A stretch of 32,500 bases of DNA from CAYOLL01 sp964404765 [NCBI: uncultured Gemmatimonadota bacterium] (GCA_964404765.1 CAYOLL010000063.1:1-32500), one strand, 5' to 3'; counted from the stretch's first letter, positions 8,871-17,372 are shown. Numbers and translations are program-made. Notes: generated by a model from the letters alone, not told the origin.

Positions 8871-8955
8871 ATTTTTTTGCGCCGTTATTTCGAAAATTTC
8901 GAAAGTTGCAGCAGGGAGGCCTGTAGTAGCGATGCTTAAAAACGGGAGGAAAGGC

Positions 8956-9324
8956 TTACTCGCTCAAAAAGCCATGCGAGCGAACCAAAAAAGCGGCGTC
9001 ATCTTTGGTGATTTTGGTAAAACGAAAGCCAATATCAAATAAATCCGCGGCAAGCGTGTCTGGTCTGCACCACAAGCTGACAGCGCGAAATTCAATATTG
9101 CGGTCACTGGGCAGACTCTTGGACTCGGACGGCGCATGGTGATAAATAGGGACATGCACATAGAAATCGTTCTCAATATCCGCCTGCATCGTCTGCGTGC
9201 TGATCAGCATAAATCCGTCTTCGGAAAAGTCGGCAATATGGCCAACGGATCGCCCGGCTGCTTTATCAAAAAGCTTAAAATGTGTTGTTGGAAAGCGGCG
9301 TAACTCTCTGCGTCGATCATCCAT
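8956..9324 (-). CDS. PilZ domain protein
   Basis: A 122-aa single-domain PilZ protein, a predicted cyclic-di-GMP receptor. The binding signature is visible: RRELRR (RxxxR) near residue 4 and DFSEDG (DxSxxG) near 32. A late DIGFRFT strand is typical of the fold. GGAGGTGAT, nearly the full anti-Shine-Dalgarno complement, sits just before the ATG. It follows a second PilZ gene by 17 nt and is surely co-transcribed with it. Its partner or output is unknown. Confidence 0.88.
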   Translation of the reverse strand: MDDRRRELRRFPTTHFKLFDKAAGRSVGHIADFSEDGFMLISTQTMQADIENDFYVHVPIYHHAPSESKSLPSDRNIEFRAVSLWCRPDTLAADLFDIGFRFTKITKDDAAFLVRSHGFLSE

Positions 9325-9341
9325 TTATCACCTCCGGGATC

Positions 9342-9683
9342 CTAAAAAACGGCTTCATGAAACCACTCTTCCAAAATGCTTAGGTCTTCCGGCGTAATTT
9401 GCTTAAACCGAAAGCCCACGTTATAGAGCGCATAAAGATTGGAATCGTGAGTACACCAACGACTTTCAGCATCAAAAATGACCTGTCCCTGCCCGGCCAC
9501 CATTTTCGTTAAAATAGCCCGGCACGGATAAATTAAACCGATTTGAATAGGCATTTTGCTTACCAGCATAATGCCTTCACTGGAAAAGTCGGCCATATAG
9601 CCAAGCAGCAGATCGGTATTGCGATCAAACACATTCAAATAGGAGGCTAATTGGTTGCGCTCCTCACGTCTTTTGTCAGACAT
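9342..9683 (-). CDS. PilZ domain protein, first of a tandem pair
   Basis: A 113-aa PilZ protein paralogous to its downstream neighbour. It keeps RxxxR (RREER near residue 5), DFSSEG (DxSxxG) and the terminal VGFRFKQIT strand, so cyclic-di-GMP binding is plausible. A GGGGGAT purine run precedes the ATG at 9683. The two proteins share layout but differ widely in sequence, so the duplication is old. The promoter must lie in the 229-nt space shared divergently with the Spy-like gene, where TGCCGCAAT occurs twice (9782-9790 and 9801-9809). Confidence 0.87.
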   Translation of the reverse strand: MSDKRREERNQLASYLNVFDRNTDLLLGYMADFSSEGIMLVSKMPIQIGLIYPCRAILTKMVAGQGQVIFDAESRWCTHDSNLYALYNVGFRFKQITPEDLSILEEWFHEAVF

Positions 9684-9912
9684 AGATTAATCCCCCAAGC
9701 CACGAGTTGGACATCAGTTTAATATGGTACAAAGCTTTGCCGGATTCTGCAAGTATTTTTGTAATATCGGCTTGATTTATTTGCCGCAATGATTAAAGAA
9801 TGCCGCAATTTTTTACTATTCGCTTAAACCTTCAACAAATGAACGTGTCCAATTGGGTGTTATTACTTAAAACAACTGTATCGTCGTCACAACATTCAAA
9901 AGGAGGTTTGTT

Positions 9913-10422
9913 ATGAAAAAGGTTCTGATTATTGGTTTAACCGCCACACTATCCCTGGCTATGCTGGCCGCCGGATTTGCCGGCAAAGGGCCGGGTGGGC
10001 AGCATCGCGAGTACGATCCGCTTAAGCTCATCGAAATGGCCGGCCCGGAAATTGGCCTGACCGCTCAACAGCAGCAGACGCTCAAAAACCGTTTTTTTGC
10101 GTCGGAAAAAGATGAAATCGCTCTGGAAGCGAAAATCAAAACCGCGCGGTTGGAGCTCAAGCAGTTGATGGACGCAGACAGTCCGGATGAAAGCGCAGTT
10201 TACCGCAAGGTGGATGAAATGGGCAAGCTGCGGACGGAGATGCAAAAACTGCACACCGGCAATCGTTTGGCTGTTAAAGCCATGCTGACCACCGAACAAG
10301 AGCAGAAGCTTAAAGAACTGCGCCGGGAACATCGTCAGGATTTACGCGAGCATGATCGTGATGACCGTGAGGGTCGTGAGAAAATGCGCGAACGTTTTAA
10401 TGATCCGGATGACCGTGGTTAG
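9913..10422 (+). CDS. Spy/CpxP-like periplasmic protein
   Basis: A signal peptide (MKKVLIIGLTATLSLAMLAA) precedes a Glu/Lys/Gln-rich, almost wholly helical protein of 169 aa. Two LTxxQ motifs are present, LTAQQ near residue 49 and LTTEQ near 116, the spacing seen in Spy/CpxP/ZraP proteins. These act as envelope chaperones or stress sensors. The tail is a run of Asp, Arg and Glu, possibly metal- or polyanion-binding. AAAGGAGG lies directly upstream and an intrinsic terminator follows, so it is a single-gene unit. Confidence 0.82.
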   Translation: MKKVLIIGLTATLSLAMLAAGFAGKGPGGQHREYDPLKLIEMAGPEIGLTAQQQQTLKNRFFASEKDEIALEAKIKTARLELKQLMDADSPDESAVYRKVDEMGKLRTEMQKLHTGNRLAVKAMLTTEQEQKLKELRREHRQDLREHDRDDREGREKMRERFNDPDDRG

Positions 10423-10444
10423 CAAAAATCAAAACTGACAGCAC

Positions 10445-10487
10445 AAAAGCCTTCAGGATACGCAGTATCTTGAAGGCTTTTTTATTT
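10445..10487 (+). terminator. Rho-independent terminator after the Spy-like gene
   Basis: A 16-bp stem, AAAAGCCTTCAGGATA (10445-10460) with TATCTTGAAGGCTTTT (10466-10481), has one G-T-type mismatch and a CGCAG loop, and is followed by a T-rich run. The A-rich left foot means it could also serve the minus-strand remnant that ends at 10530. Confidence 0.85.
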
Positions 10488-10529
10488 TCAACTGACAGCA
10501 TAGAGATCATTATCATTATCCCGGCAGTC

Positions 10530-10931
10530 TCAAAACTCATATCGCCATTGCAAATACGCATTATCGTCCTTGGTAAACTGACCAAATTGACTCCAAACTT
10601 CGCCGCCGCCAAAAACATTCGCTCCGGCAGCAATCCAGATATGATCGGAAACGTTGTACTTTAATTCCGGATTTAAAAAATAGTCTTTACCCGACGGACT
10701 GTAGATGGAAAAAAAGGACAACCTGACCGTCTGGTGCCGCGAAAACTGCGTGACCGATAACTTGGGATAAAATAAAATGAGTTCGGTCGGCATTTGTGGA
10801 TCATCCGGCGTCATACCCGGCTGCCGGGAAAAGCCGTTATAATACGAACCATCAAAGTTGGCTATTGAGCAGTATAATCGAACGGCAACTTCGCATAGCG
10901 TCTTTGCGACTTTTGTGCGTTTTTTCGGCAA
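10530..10931 (-). pseudogene. C-terminal remnant of an outer-membrane beta-barrel protein
   Basis: From about residue 25 onward the translation looks like the last strands of a porin-type barrel: aromatic/polar alternation, a FLNPELKYNVSDHIWIAAG strand pair, then GGGEVWSQFGQF and a final strand ending in RYEF with C-terminal Phe, the usual BAM recognition residue. There is no signal peptide and no N-terminal strands. The first 25 residues (MPKKRTKVAKTL and on) read like non-barrel DNA. A complete barrel would need several hundred residues more. This is best read as a decayed gene whose 5' part was lost. The barrel family is uncertain. Confidence 0.6.
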
Positions 10932-11010
10932 TGAATCGTTTGAATCTGTTCAATCACACAGGTTCGAAAATTTACGACCGACGGCATGTTTATCACTATC
11001 TAAAGGATTG

Positions 11011-11481
11011 CTAAACTTCTTCTATGGTGTTGCCGCGGCGTTGATAAAATGGAAGCACCGCATAATTGTAGATCAGGCAGCCCACGCAAAAATTAAAAAC
11101 CGAATCCAGGATCATAAAAACCAATAGCATACCCGCAATACATAAACTGGCAAAGCCGGATACGGGAACTAACATTACGGAAATTGCGGCGCACAAAAAT
11201 CCCAACCGGGAGGCAAAAAGTTTGGGAGCCTGATCAACCAGCTTTTTTGCTAAACCTGTCAGGCTGATGAGCTTTGCGGCAATCCTGCGGAGGGGGCTAT
11301 AGTTTGCGTCCAGAGTGGCCCGGATGCCACAATCAATTGCAACCAGAAGTATAAAATAAAAGCTGCCTGTAAATAAGTAAAAGCCGATTAACACCGCGTT
11401 TAAAAATAAAGTTAAGCGGCTGGTGTGGCTATCAATTTTTACATTGGAGATGGGACAAACAATGTTGCTAAAAGCATTCAT
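11011..11481 (-). CDS. DUF4395 family membrane protein
   Basis: A 156-aa integral membrane protein with about four hydrophobic segments. It shows the DUF4395 pattern: an N-terminal CPIS motif (residues 9-12), an internal DxxIR motif followed by YSPLRRIA, a QAPKLFASRLG segment before the second membrane pair, and a C-terminal CVGCLIYNYAV. The paired Cys in CVGC and the N-terminal Cys are conserved features and might be redox-active. The function is not established. AAAGGA lies seven bases before the ATG. It is monocistronic as far as can be seen. Confidence 0.82.
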   Translation of the reverse strand: MNAFSNIVCPISNVKIDSHTSRLTLFLNAVLIGFYLFTGSFYFILLVAIDCGIRATLDANYSPLRRIAAKLISLTGLAKKLVDQAPKLFASRLGFLCAAISVMLVPVSGFASLCIAGMLLVFMILDSVFNFCVGCLIYNYAVLPFYQRRGNTIEEV

Positions 11482-11720
11482 GGGCAGATCCTTTCATAAG
11501 TAGCGTTCAGAAATATTAAGATAGAATTGATTGATCCAAATAATAAAAGCTTGCAATTTAGTCAAAAAATAAAAATTCGCAATACTGAGAATTGCAACTG
11601 TTGATGCTTAATTTATTTGCGCCTTGCGGCGTATCTTTTTGGTTGATAATATTATGTACTCCGCTTATCTTATTCTGAATATCCTTCTTTATTTCTGAAT
11701 TTATGTGAAAGGAACAAACA

Positions 11721-13016
11721 ATGCGCTGCAAAATTTTCGTTATCGCCGGATTCGCTCTGGCAATTTTTCCGTTTTTATTAGCTGCACAAAGTGATCTTCC
11801 GTTGACCGATTTTCAAAGCACGTACGGCGCGGGAGTTCAGGCCTACCAACAAGGCAACTTCAAAGGATTTTTGCACAATATGCAGCAAGCGGTAAAGCTG
11901 CGGCCGCAGAATTTAATGCTGCGATACAACGTTGCCTGCGGTTACAGCCTGACCGGCCAGCTTCCACAAGCCATCCACGAGCTAAAACAACTTGCCGAAA
12001 TGGGATTATCCATCCAACAAGCCGCTACAGATGCCGATCTAAAAGCATTACGCGAAATACCGGATTTCGAAGCTGTTCTTAGCCAAATGCAAGCGAACCT
12101 TAAACCCCGCAACGCCAGCGAAGTGGCTTTTCGGCTCACAGAAAAAGATTTAGTTACCGAAAGCGTCGCTTACGATTCGGTCGATCAGGCATTTTATATC
12201 AGCAGCATTCATCAATGCAAAATCGTCAAGCGCGAAAAAAACGGCCAGATAAAAGACTTTATCACCCCCAATCAAGACGGAATCTGGAGCGTTTTTGGAC
12301 TTAAAGTTGACGCCGTGCGGCGTAAGCTGTGGGCCTGTACGGCAGTAACGCCGCAAATGGAAGGCTTCGCGGAAGATATGATCGGAGCCGGTGTTTTTGT
12401 GTACGATCTCGAAACCGGCAAATTGCTGCAAAAGTACTTATTACGCGATCAATTGGCTGATGCAATCCTCGGCGATTTGACGCTGCTAAAATCCGGCGAG
12501 GCTTTTGTATCGGACAGCCGCGGCAATCATATTTTTAAAATTTCAGCGAAATCAACTGAACCCGAATTATTTTTTACCTCGCCGGAATTCAAATCTTTGC
12601 AAGGATTGACATTATCTGCAGATGAACGCTTTTTGTTTATTGCCGATTACGAGACCGGCTTATATCGACTTGAACTGACACCATTGCAGCTTATTTCGAT
12701 GCAGAGGCCGGAAACGGTCTATACGAGCGGGATTGACGGACTTTACTTTTTTGACAACAGCTTGATAGCAATCCAAAATCGCTACCAGCCGAATCGGGTT
12801 GTCCGCTACCGCCTGACTGAAAGCGGGAGCGCTATCCTTCAGCAAAAAATACTTGAGCAAAATCACGCTGACTTTAATGAGCCAACGCTCGGCGTCGTGG
12901 TCAACCGCGACTTTTTTTATATAGCTAACAGCCAATGGAGCAGTTTTAACGATGATCGCACGATGCTCCCGGCGGATAAATTAACAGCGCCGACCATCTT
13001 GAAAATCAGGCTATAA
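11721..13016 (+). CDS. Secreted TPR / beta-propeller (SMP-30-like) protein
   Basis: A 431-aa exported protein. The signal peptide (IFVIAGFALAIFPFLLAAQS) is followed by about 90 residues of TPR-like helices (AYQQGNFKGFLHNMQQAVKL and on). A domain with repeated blade motifs follows, such as SVAYDSVDQAFYISS, GLTLSADERFLFIADY and GLYRLEL, resembling SMP-30/gluconolactonase/NHL propellers. The ADYETGLYRL segment is typical of a blade. No catalytic assignment is possible. AAAGGAAC precedes the ATG. It is followed after 3 nt by the signal peptidase gene, so the two probably share a transcript. Confidence 0.7.
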   Translation: MRCKIFVIAGFALAIFPFLLAAQSDLPLTDFQSTYGAGVQAYQQGNFKGFLHNMQQAVKLRPQNLMLRYNVACGYSLTGQLPQAIHELKQLAEMGLSIQQAATDADLKALREIPDFEAVLSQMQANLKPRNASEVAFRLTEKDLVTESVAYDSVDQAFYISSIHQCKIVKREKNGQIKDFITPNQDGIWSVFGLKVDAVRRKLWACTAVTPQMEGFAEDMIGAGVFVYDLETGKLLQKYLLRDQLADAILGDLTLLKSGEAFVSDSRGNHIFKISAKSTEPELFFTSPEFKSLQGLTLSADERFLFIADYETGLYRLELTPLQLISMQRPETVYTSGIDGLYFFDNSLIAIQNRYQPNRVVRYRLTESGSAILQQKILEQNHADFNEPTLGVVVNRDFFYIANSQWSSFNDDRTMLPADKLTAPTILKIRL

Positions 13017-13019
13017 TTC

Positions 13020-13859
13020 ATGGCGAAAAAGAAGCGGAACCCATGGATAGCCGCGCTGCTCACTTTTGGCGGAGTGGGGCTTGGTCAAGTATATAATGGT
13101 CAGCCGGGCAAGGGCATCGCCTGTTTTATTGGTTTTGTTCTGCTCCAACTCGCGCTCTTTGCAAGTGGCCTGGAATATACATTTACCGGATTTGCGGTGG
13201 AATTTATTGCCGCTACCATCGGCTTTTTAGCCATTCTGACGGAAGCAGCAATTTCTGCCAAAAAAGCCGCACAGATCGAATTAGCCTGGTATCACACCTG
13301 GTACTGGTATCTGATTCTAATCATTTTCGCGCAGGGCACAGATATGGCAAGTGACAACTGGGTCAGACAGCAAATTGTCGGCGTTAAAATGTACCAGATT
13401 CCAGGTGAAAGCATGTTTCCAGCCGTTTTGCCGGGTGACCGCATCGCTGTTGATATTGCTGAATATAGGACTACTGACCCCGACCGTGGGCACATCATCC
13501 TGCTGCGCTATCCACAAGACCCAACCCAGATTTTTCTTAAGCGAATTGCCGCGGCCGCAGGGGATACGGTGCAAATAATTCATAAACAGCTTATGATTAA
13601 CAATCAGCCGGTGTTAGAACCATACATACATTTTTTACCGGACTCCATCCCGCAAAAAAGTTCAGCGACAACATTCGTGCTGGATAATTATGGCCCTCAA
13701 ATAATTCCATCCGAGCATTTTTTTGTGCTAGGTGATAATCGGGATCAAAGCGCAGACAGCCGTGTTTGGGGTTTTGTCCCGCAGCAGAATATTATCGGTC
13801 GGGCTATATATGTCTATTGGTCAGACGATAAGAGCCGCCTTGGGCGAACGCTAAAATAA
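13020..13859 (+). CDS. lepB: Signal peptidase I with N-terminal membrane extension
   Basis: This is the membrane serine protease that removes signal peptides from exported proteins. The Ser-Lys dyad is visible: Ser131 in PGESMFPAVLPGD and Lys174 in FLKRIAAAAGD. The late box GDNRDQSADSR is also present. The N-terminus is unusual: residues 7-75 form two or three hydrophobic segments starting NPWIAALLTFGGVGLGQVYNG, which resembles TM2/DUF5683-type membrane hairpins. A further anchor at 95-105 precedes the catalytic domain. The length of 279 aa fits. It is co-transcribed with the upstream propeller gene, and its own ribosome binding site is weak. Confidence 0.92.
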   Translation: MAKKKRNPWIAALLTFGGVGLGQVYNGQPGKGIACFIGFVLLQLALFASGLEYTFTGFAVEFIAATIGFLAILTEAAISAKKAAQIELAWYHTWYWYLILIIFAQGTDMASDNWVRQQIVGVKMYQIPGESMFPAVLPGDRIAVDIAEYRTTDPDRGHIILLRYPQDPTQIFLKRIAAAAGDTVQIIHKQLMINNQPVLEPYIHFLPDSIPQKSSATTFVLDNYGPQIIPSEHFFVLGDNRDQSADSRVWGFVPQQNIIGRAIYVYWSDDKSRLGRTLK

Positions 13860-13987
13860 CAGCAAGCAAATAATGATCAAATTTCTGAACAAAAAATGCG
13901 AACTTTTTCATCTATTCTTCGTCAAATCGTCTGGACAAGGTGGAGCACTATAATATTGTAGATTTACTAACCTGATGCGACGTTCCA

Positions 13988-14980
13988 ATGGCACTTGAAA
14001 CAAACAAGTCAAAAAGCAAAATCCTAAATCCATTTGGATTTGTTTTCCGGTTGCTATTCTCTGATCTTCCGGCTAAACTTATTTCGTTTTTAATGGCAAG
14101 TGTCTTATGGCTTATTGCATCGGGTCAGGCAATTTATGAATATCAAACCACGGTGCCTTTATTAATTGAAGGTATACCGGATAACTTGCTTCTAATGAGT
14201 GAGTTACCGAAAGAACTTGAAGTAAAACTTGAAGGGCGTGGAAGTGAATTGTTTCAACTTAATTTCGGCCAGGAGCCGGCCATATTGTATTTGAATAACA
14301 TGAAACCGGACAGTAGTATTCAAACTATCAGCGTCCAGAACGTGACGTTTCATCGCGTCTATGACATAAGACTGCTTGATATCATTAAGCCGACATCTTT
14401 CTATCTGGAATTAGACAAAATTAAGTCAAAAAAAATACGGATTGATGTGCCACAACGAGGCAGCCTGCTTTCAAATCTGGTATTAAAAGAAACCATAAGC
14501 TGGACACCCAACCGAGTTGAGATTTCCGGGCCGTCCCGCATCATCGATACAATTCAGGTATTTGCTACAGACACATTGGATTTATCGCAGATTGCCGGCG
14601 ACACCGAAGTTTTTTTGCGATTAGCCGTAAATAAAGCGTTACCACTTGTTAAATTTATGGCTGATTCCATTAAGGTAAAAGTGAAAGTAGAACAACTGCT
14701 TGCTTTTGAATATACACATGTAGCAGTCGTATTGGAAGGCGATAGCGGGGCATTTGATTACAACCCAAAAAACGTAAGGGTAAAAGTCCTGGTACCGGAA
14801 AGTAAAAGCCGGCCGTATAAAGAAATCGTCAGTGAAGAGATAAAAGCTTTCGTCAGTGTAAGGCGTGTTCGTGATGACGAAATGAGTCTGCCAATTCAAA
14901 TTCGCGCGCCGGATGCGTTATTTAACAATGCCAATTTTGAGCCGGAATATATTCTCGTAACCCGCAAAAAAGGTCGCTGA
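13988..14980 (+). CDS. YbbR-domain protein (CdaR-like)
   Basis: A single N-terminal membrane helix (about 30-48, ISFLMASVLWLIASG) follows a short cytoplasmic tail, and the rest is extracytoplasmic beta-rich YbbR repeats. The motif DLPAKLISFLMASVLWL with the following YEYQTTVPLLIEGIPDNL is characteristic. In many bacteria such proteins sit beside and regulate the diadenylate cyclase CdaA. Here no cyclase is adjacent; signal peptidase lies upstream and a small membrane protein is fused by overlap downstream. No strong ribosome binding site is seen before the ATG. A role in c-di-AMP control is therefore only a family-based possibility. Confidence 0.85.
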   Translation: MALETNKSKSKILNPFGFVFRLLFSDLPAKLISFLMASVLWLIASGQAIYEYQTTVPLLIEGIPDNLLLMSELPKELEVKLEGRGSELFQLNFGQEPAILYLNNMKPDSSIQTISVQNVTFHRVYDIRLLDIIKPTSFYLELDKIKSKKIRIDVPQRGSLLSNLVLKETISWTPNRVEISGPSRIIDTIQVFATDTLDLSQIAGDTEVFLRLAVNKALPLVKFMADSIKVKVKVEQLLAFEYTHVAVVLEGDSGAFDYNPKNVRVKVLVPESKSRPYKEIVSEEIKAFVSVRRVRDDEMSLPIQIRAPDALFNNANFEPEYILVTRKKGR

Positions 14981-15456
14981 TGCCTGCTGAAAAATCCGAA
15001 TCTGAAATTATGCTGGAATGGAAATCACATCCGCTATGCAATGATCCTAAAAAAGGCATCTTAGGCAGCGTATCTGTAGCTTTTTTTGTCTGGCTTTTTC
15101 ATTATGTTTATAGTGAGTGGTATATTACGATAATAGCGCTGATTTTTTTGCTTGGATCACTTCGCCGATTTTTTTTGCCGACACACTTTATTTTTTCCGA
15201 AACAGATATCATCATTCAGGGGGTTATTTTCTCGCATCGGCGAGCCTGGAATGGGTTTAGAAGAGCCGATATTTTTGAAAACGGAGCGCTGCTAAGCACA
15301 TTTGACGAGCCATCACGATTAGATGCATATCGGGGCATGAATCTATATTTTCATGGCAATAAAGATCAGGTCGTAAAGATTTTGACGACCAAAATCGGCG
15401 CTGTGCGGTATAGCGCGCTTAAACGACTTGCTGACGTTGATAATCCGCAAAAATAG
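14980..15456 (+). CDS. Small membrane protein with PH-like domain, unknown
   Basis: A 158-aa protein whose ATG overlaps the stop of the YbbR gene (TGATG), so translation is coupled. Two closely spaced hydrophobic segments (about residues 27-45 and 48-64) are followed by a soluble part with beta-strand character: FIFSETDIIIQGVIFSHRRAW, then NLYFHGN. That layout resembles bacterial PH-like (YcxB/YdbT-type) domains, but the match is not decisive. Its last 38 nt overlap the 3' end of the convergent dusB gene. Function unknown. Confidence 0.7.
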   Translation: MPAEKSESEIMLEWKSHPLCNDPKKGILGSVSVAFFVWLFHYVYSEWYITIIALIFLLGSLRRFFLPTHFIFSETDIIIQGVIFSHRRAWNGFRRADIFENGALLSTFDEPSRLDAYRGMNLYFHGNKDQVVKILTTKIGAVRYSALKRLADVDNPQK

Positions 15457-16399
15457 CCTCCACATCAGCGTAGATTTCCGCCTGCTGAAGCCTCATCCTT
15501 AGCGCGGTTGATGCCTCCCAGCCATGAACATACCCGCCAAAAATTTTCCGCATTTCCAAAGTTGCGCGTCGCTCACCCTTTTCTGAAATTTCCATAGCCA
15601 AATGCTCAAGGCAGATCGCAATTTGCTCCGGGACTGACGGCGGTGGCGGTGGAGCCAATCCATCAATACAATCGTTGACCTCGCGGAAAAGCCAGGGACG
15701 ACCGATGGCCCCGCGACCAATCATGACAGCAGCGCAGCCGGTTCTGACAATCATTTCTCGGGCGTCATCTCCCGATTGGATATCGCCATTGCCAATAACC
15801 GGAATTTCGACGCTCTGGACAACTTTGCGGATTATTTCCAGATCAGGGGGGCCTTCATGTCGTTGGGCCCGTGTGCGGGCGTGCAAAGCAATCGCTTTAA
15901 CGCCTGCCGCCTGCAACAATTGCGCGACTTCTACCGCATTTATTTTAGTCTCATCCCAGCCGCTACGAATTTTTGCAGTCACCGGAATATCGACCGCCGT
16001 CACCAATGCTTTGACAATGTCATAAAGTAGCGGAAGATTGCGTAGTAAAGCCGCGCCACACTGCTGCCGGGTGACTTTCGGAACAGGACAACCGACGTTT
16101 AAATCAATAATGTCCGGTTTTAATTCGGCTACAATGCGGGATGCGCCGGCAACAACATCGGGGTCACCGCCAAACAATTGAATGGAGATGGGTCGTTCGA
16201 TAGGAGAAAAAAATAACAGGGTGCGACTCTGCTGTGAGCCGTGGATAATGCCGTCACAACTGACCAACTCCGTCACCACCAAAGCCGCTCCGTAACGGCG
16301 GCACAATTGACGATAAGCTGATCCGGTAATGCCAGCCATTGGCGCTAGAACAGCCTGGCCAGGAATAACAACGTTTCCAATGGTGAATGAAGCCGGCAT
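15419..16399 (-). CDS. dusB: tRNA-dihydrouridine synthase
   Basis: An FMN-dependent TIM-barrel enzyme that reduces uridine to dihydrouridine in tRNA with NAD(P)H. Diagnostic segments are VLAPMAGITGSAYRQLCRRYG near residue 18, the catalytic-Cys loop DLNVGCPVPKVTRQQCGAALL at about 98-118, AKIRSGW, ALHARTRAQRHEG, VIGNGDIQSGDDA and VMIGRGAIGRPWLF, followed by the small helical C-terminal domain. The length of 326 aa is typical. It starts 3 nt after the stop of a lone receiver gene and is co-transcribed with it, a curious pairing. Assignment to DusB rather than another Dus class is by overall similarity. Confidence 0.92.
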   Translation of the reverse strand: MPASFTIGNVVIPGQAVLAPMAGITGSAYRQLCRRYGAALVVTELVSCDGIIHGSQQSRTLLFFSPIERPISIQLFGGDPDVVAGASRIVAELKPDIIDLNVGCPVPKVTRQQCGAALLRNLPLLYDIVKALVTAVDIPVTAKIRSGWDETKINAVEVAQLLQAAGVKAIALHARTRAQRHEGPPDLEIIRKVVQSVEIPVIGNGDIQSGDDAREMIVRTGCAAVMIGRGAIGRPWLFREVNDCIDGLAPPPPPSVPEQIAICLEHLAMEISEKGERRATLEMRKIFGGYVHGWEASTALRMRLQQAEIYADVEAIFADYQRQQVV

Positions 16400-16402
16400 A
16401 GC

Positions 16403-16783
16403 TCATTGAGACTTTTCTTTTTCGGCTTCTTCAAACAAACGTTTGATCGTAGCGACGACTTCACTGGGTAAAATCGTTTTTTCAATAATCGCGTGGGCTG
16501 ACCAACTGGTAAAATCTCTTTTCACATCAGCATAAGCTGTATTCAAAACAATAATAACATCCGGGCTGGATTGGCGTAGTCGTTTCAAAACTTGCAGACC
16601 ATCCATTTTTGGCATCATGACATCTAATAGAATTAAATCCGGCTGAAAAACATCAAAAACTATAATGGCTTCCTCACCGTCCTGAGCAAACTTAACTTCA
16701 TAAATGCCGGTTTTTTCCAGTAGGAAACCATATAGTTCGCGGATATTCTCATCGTCATCGACAACCAAAATTTTCTTTTTCAT
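16403..16783 (-). CDS. Stand-alone response regulator receiver
   Basis: A 126-aa single receiver domain with no output domain. Numbered from the ATG at 16783 (GGAG eight bases upstream), it has the acidic pocket VVDDDE (8-12), phosphoacceptor Asp54 in ILLDVMMP, Thr in LNTAYA and the conserved Lys in IIEKT. All the residues needed for phosphorylation are there. CheY-like or Spo0F-like relay function is possible, and the cognate kinase is not adjacent. It is the first gene of a two-gene unit with dusB. An in-frame start 12 bases earlier is less likely. Confidence 0.9.
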   Translation of the reverse strand: MKKKILVVDDDENIRELYGFLLEKTGIYEVKFAQDGEEAIIVFDVFQPDLILLDVMMPKMDGLQVLKRLRQSSPDVIIVLNTAYADVKRDFTSWSAHAIIEKTILPSEVVATIKRLFEEAEKEKSQ

Positions 16784-16809
16784 GGTTATCTCCACTTTCG
16801 TGCGAAAAA

Positions 16810-16815
16810 ATTATA
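16810..16815 (-). promoter_or_regulatory. Candidate -10 box for the receiver-dusB unit
   Basis: A consensus TATAAT is read on the minus strand about 27-32 nt before the receiver ATG, which would give a very short leader. The -35 region at matching distance is poor, so this call rests on the -10 alone. Confidence 0.35.
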
Positions 16816-16819
16816 ATGC

Positions 16820-17372
16820 CTTTGCTTAGAACATAAAGATAGCCGTTGATTAGGCCAAAGTCAAACAAAAAATTGTCTTAATAATGTGCCGAGCGACTCA
16901 TAAGTTGCCGCACTTTGTAGATTACAGAGATTTGATAAATAACAAGTTAGTTGTGTAATTATTTGCATTACAACGCGCTATCTGAACCTAAATTTTTTTG
17001 AAAAAATATTATTAGCGCGGTCAAAAAATGCAGTTGGCCTATTTAACTCGTCTGATTTAAGAACAGCACCAGAATCCACGATTACACGCCGGCCAATTCG
17101 GCCAACGTAACCTCCTGCCCCAGTCTGCACGGCGACGGCCTGAATCGCACCCCGCGCGAATAAGGCGATTCGCGCTACAGTTGCGCTTTAGCGCACTATG
17201 TTTATACGTCAGATATAAAAAATACATTGACTTTTTTGCGTATTCAAATATTTTTAAGACTTGGAAATATACGCTTGTGCTTTTTAACGTGGAATTCGTT
17301 AAAAAATGCGAAGCTTTACAAAGAAAAGTAATGAAAATAGATAGTTGAAGAATCAAAATTTGATTCACTTTT
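16820..17372. other. Gene-free region with one GC-rich island
   Basis: No convincing gene is found here. Most of it is AT-rich, but 17060-17165 is clearly richer in G+C and ends at the hairpin element of 17154-17196. A minus-strand frame in the island reads VTLAELAGV before a stop and could be the tail of a lost gene; the support is slight. TTGACT (17227-17232), 16 nt, and TATTTT (17249-17254) form a weak plus-strand promoter candidate for the small gene at 17382. Confidence 0.4.
17154..17196 (-). repeat. Diverged single copy of the 2254-2616 hairpin repeat
   Basis: Read on the minus strand this is GTGCGCTAAAGCGCAACTGTAGC, followed by a stem of GCGCGAAT and ATTCGCGC. In the tandem units the order is the same: GCGGTAAACCGCAATTGTAGC, then the ACAGAAT/ATTCTGT stem. 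The TAAA loop and the TGTAGC linker are kept. The stem bases differ but still pair (GCGG/CCGC against GCGC/GCGC), so the structure, not the sequence, is conserved. Confidence 0.65.

Noticed and set aside
17057-17368. 103-aa minus-strand ORF in the gap before the small unknown gene
   Set aside because: Composition changes abruptly from AT-rich to Arg/Trp-rich at the hairpin element, there is no ribosome binding site and no domain.
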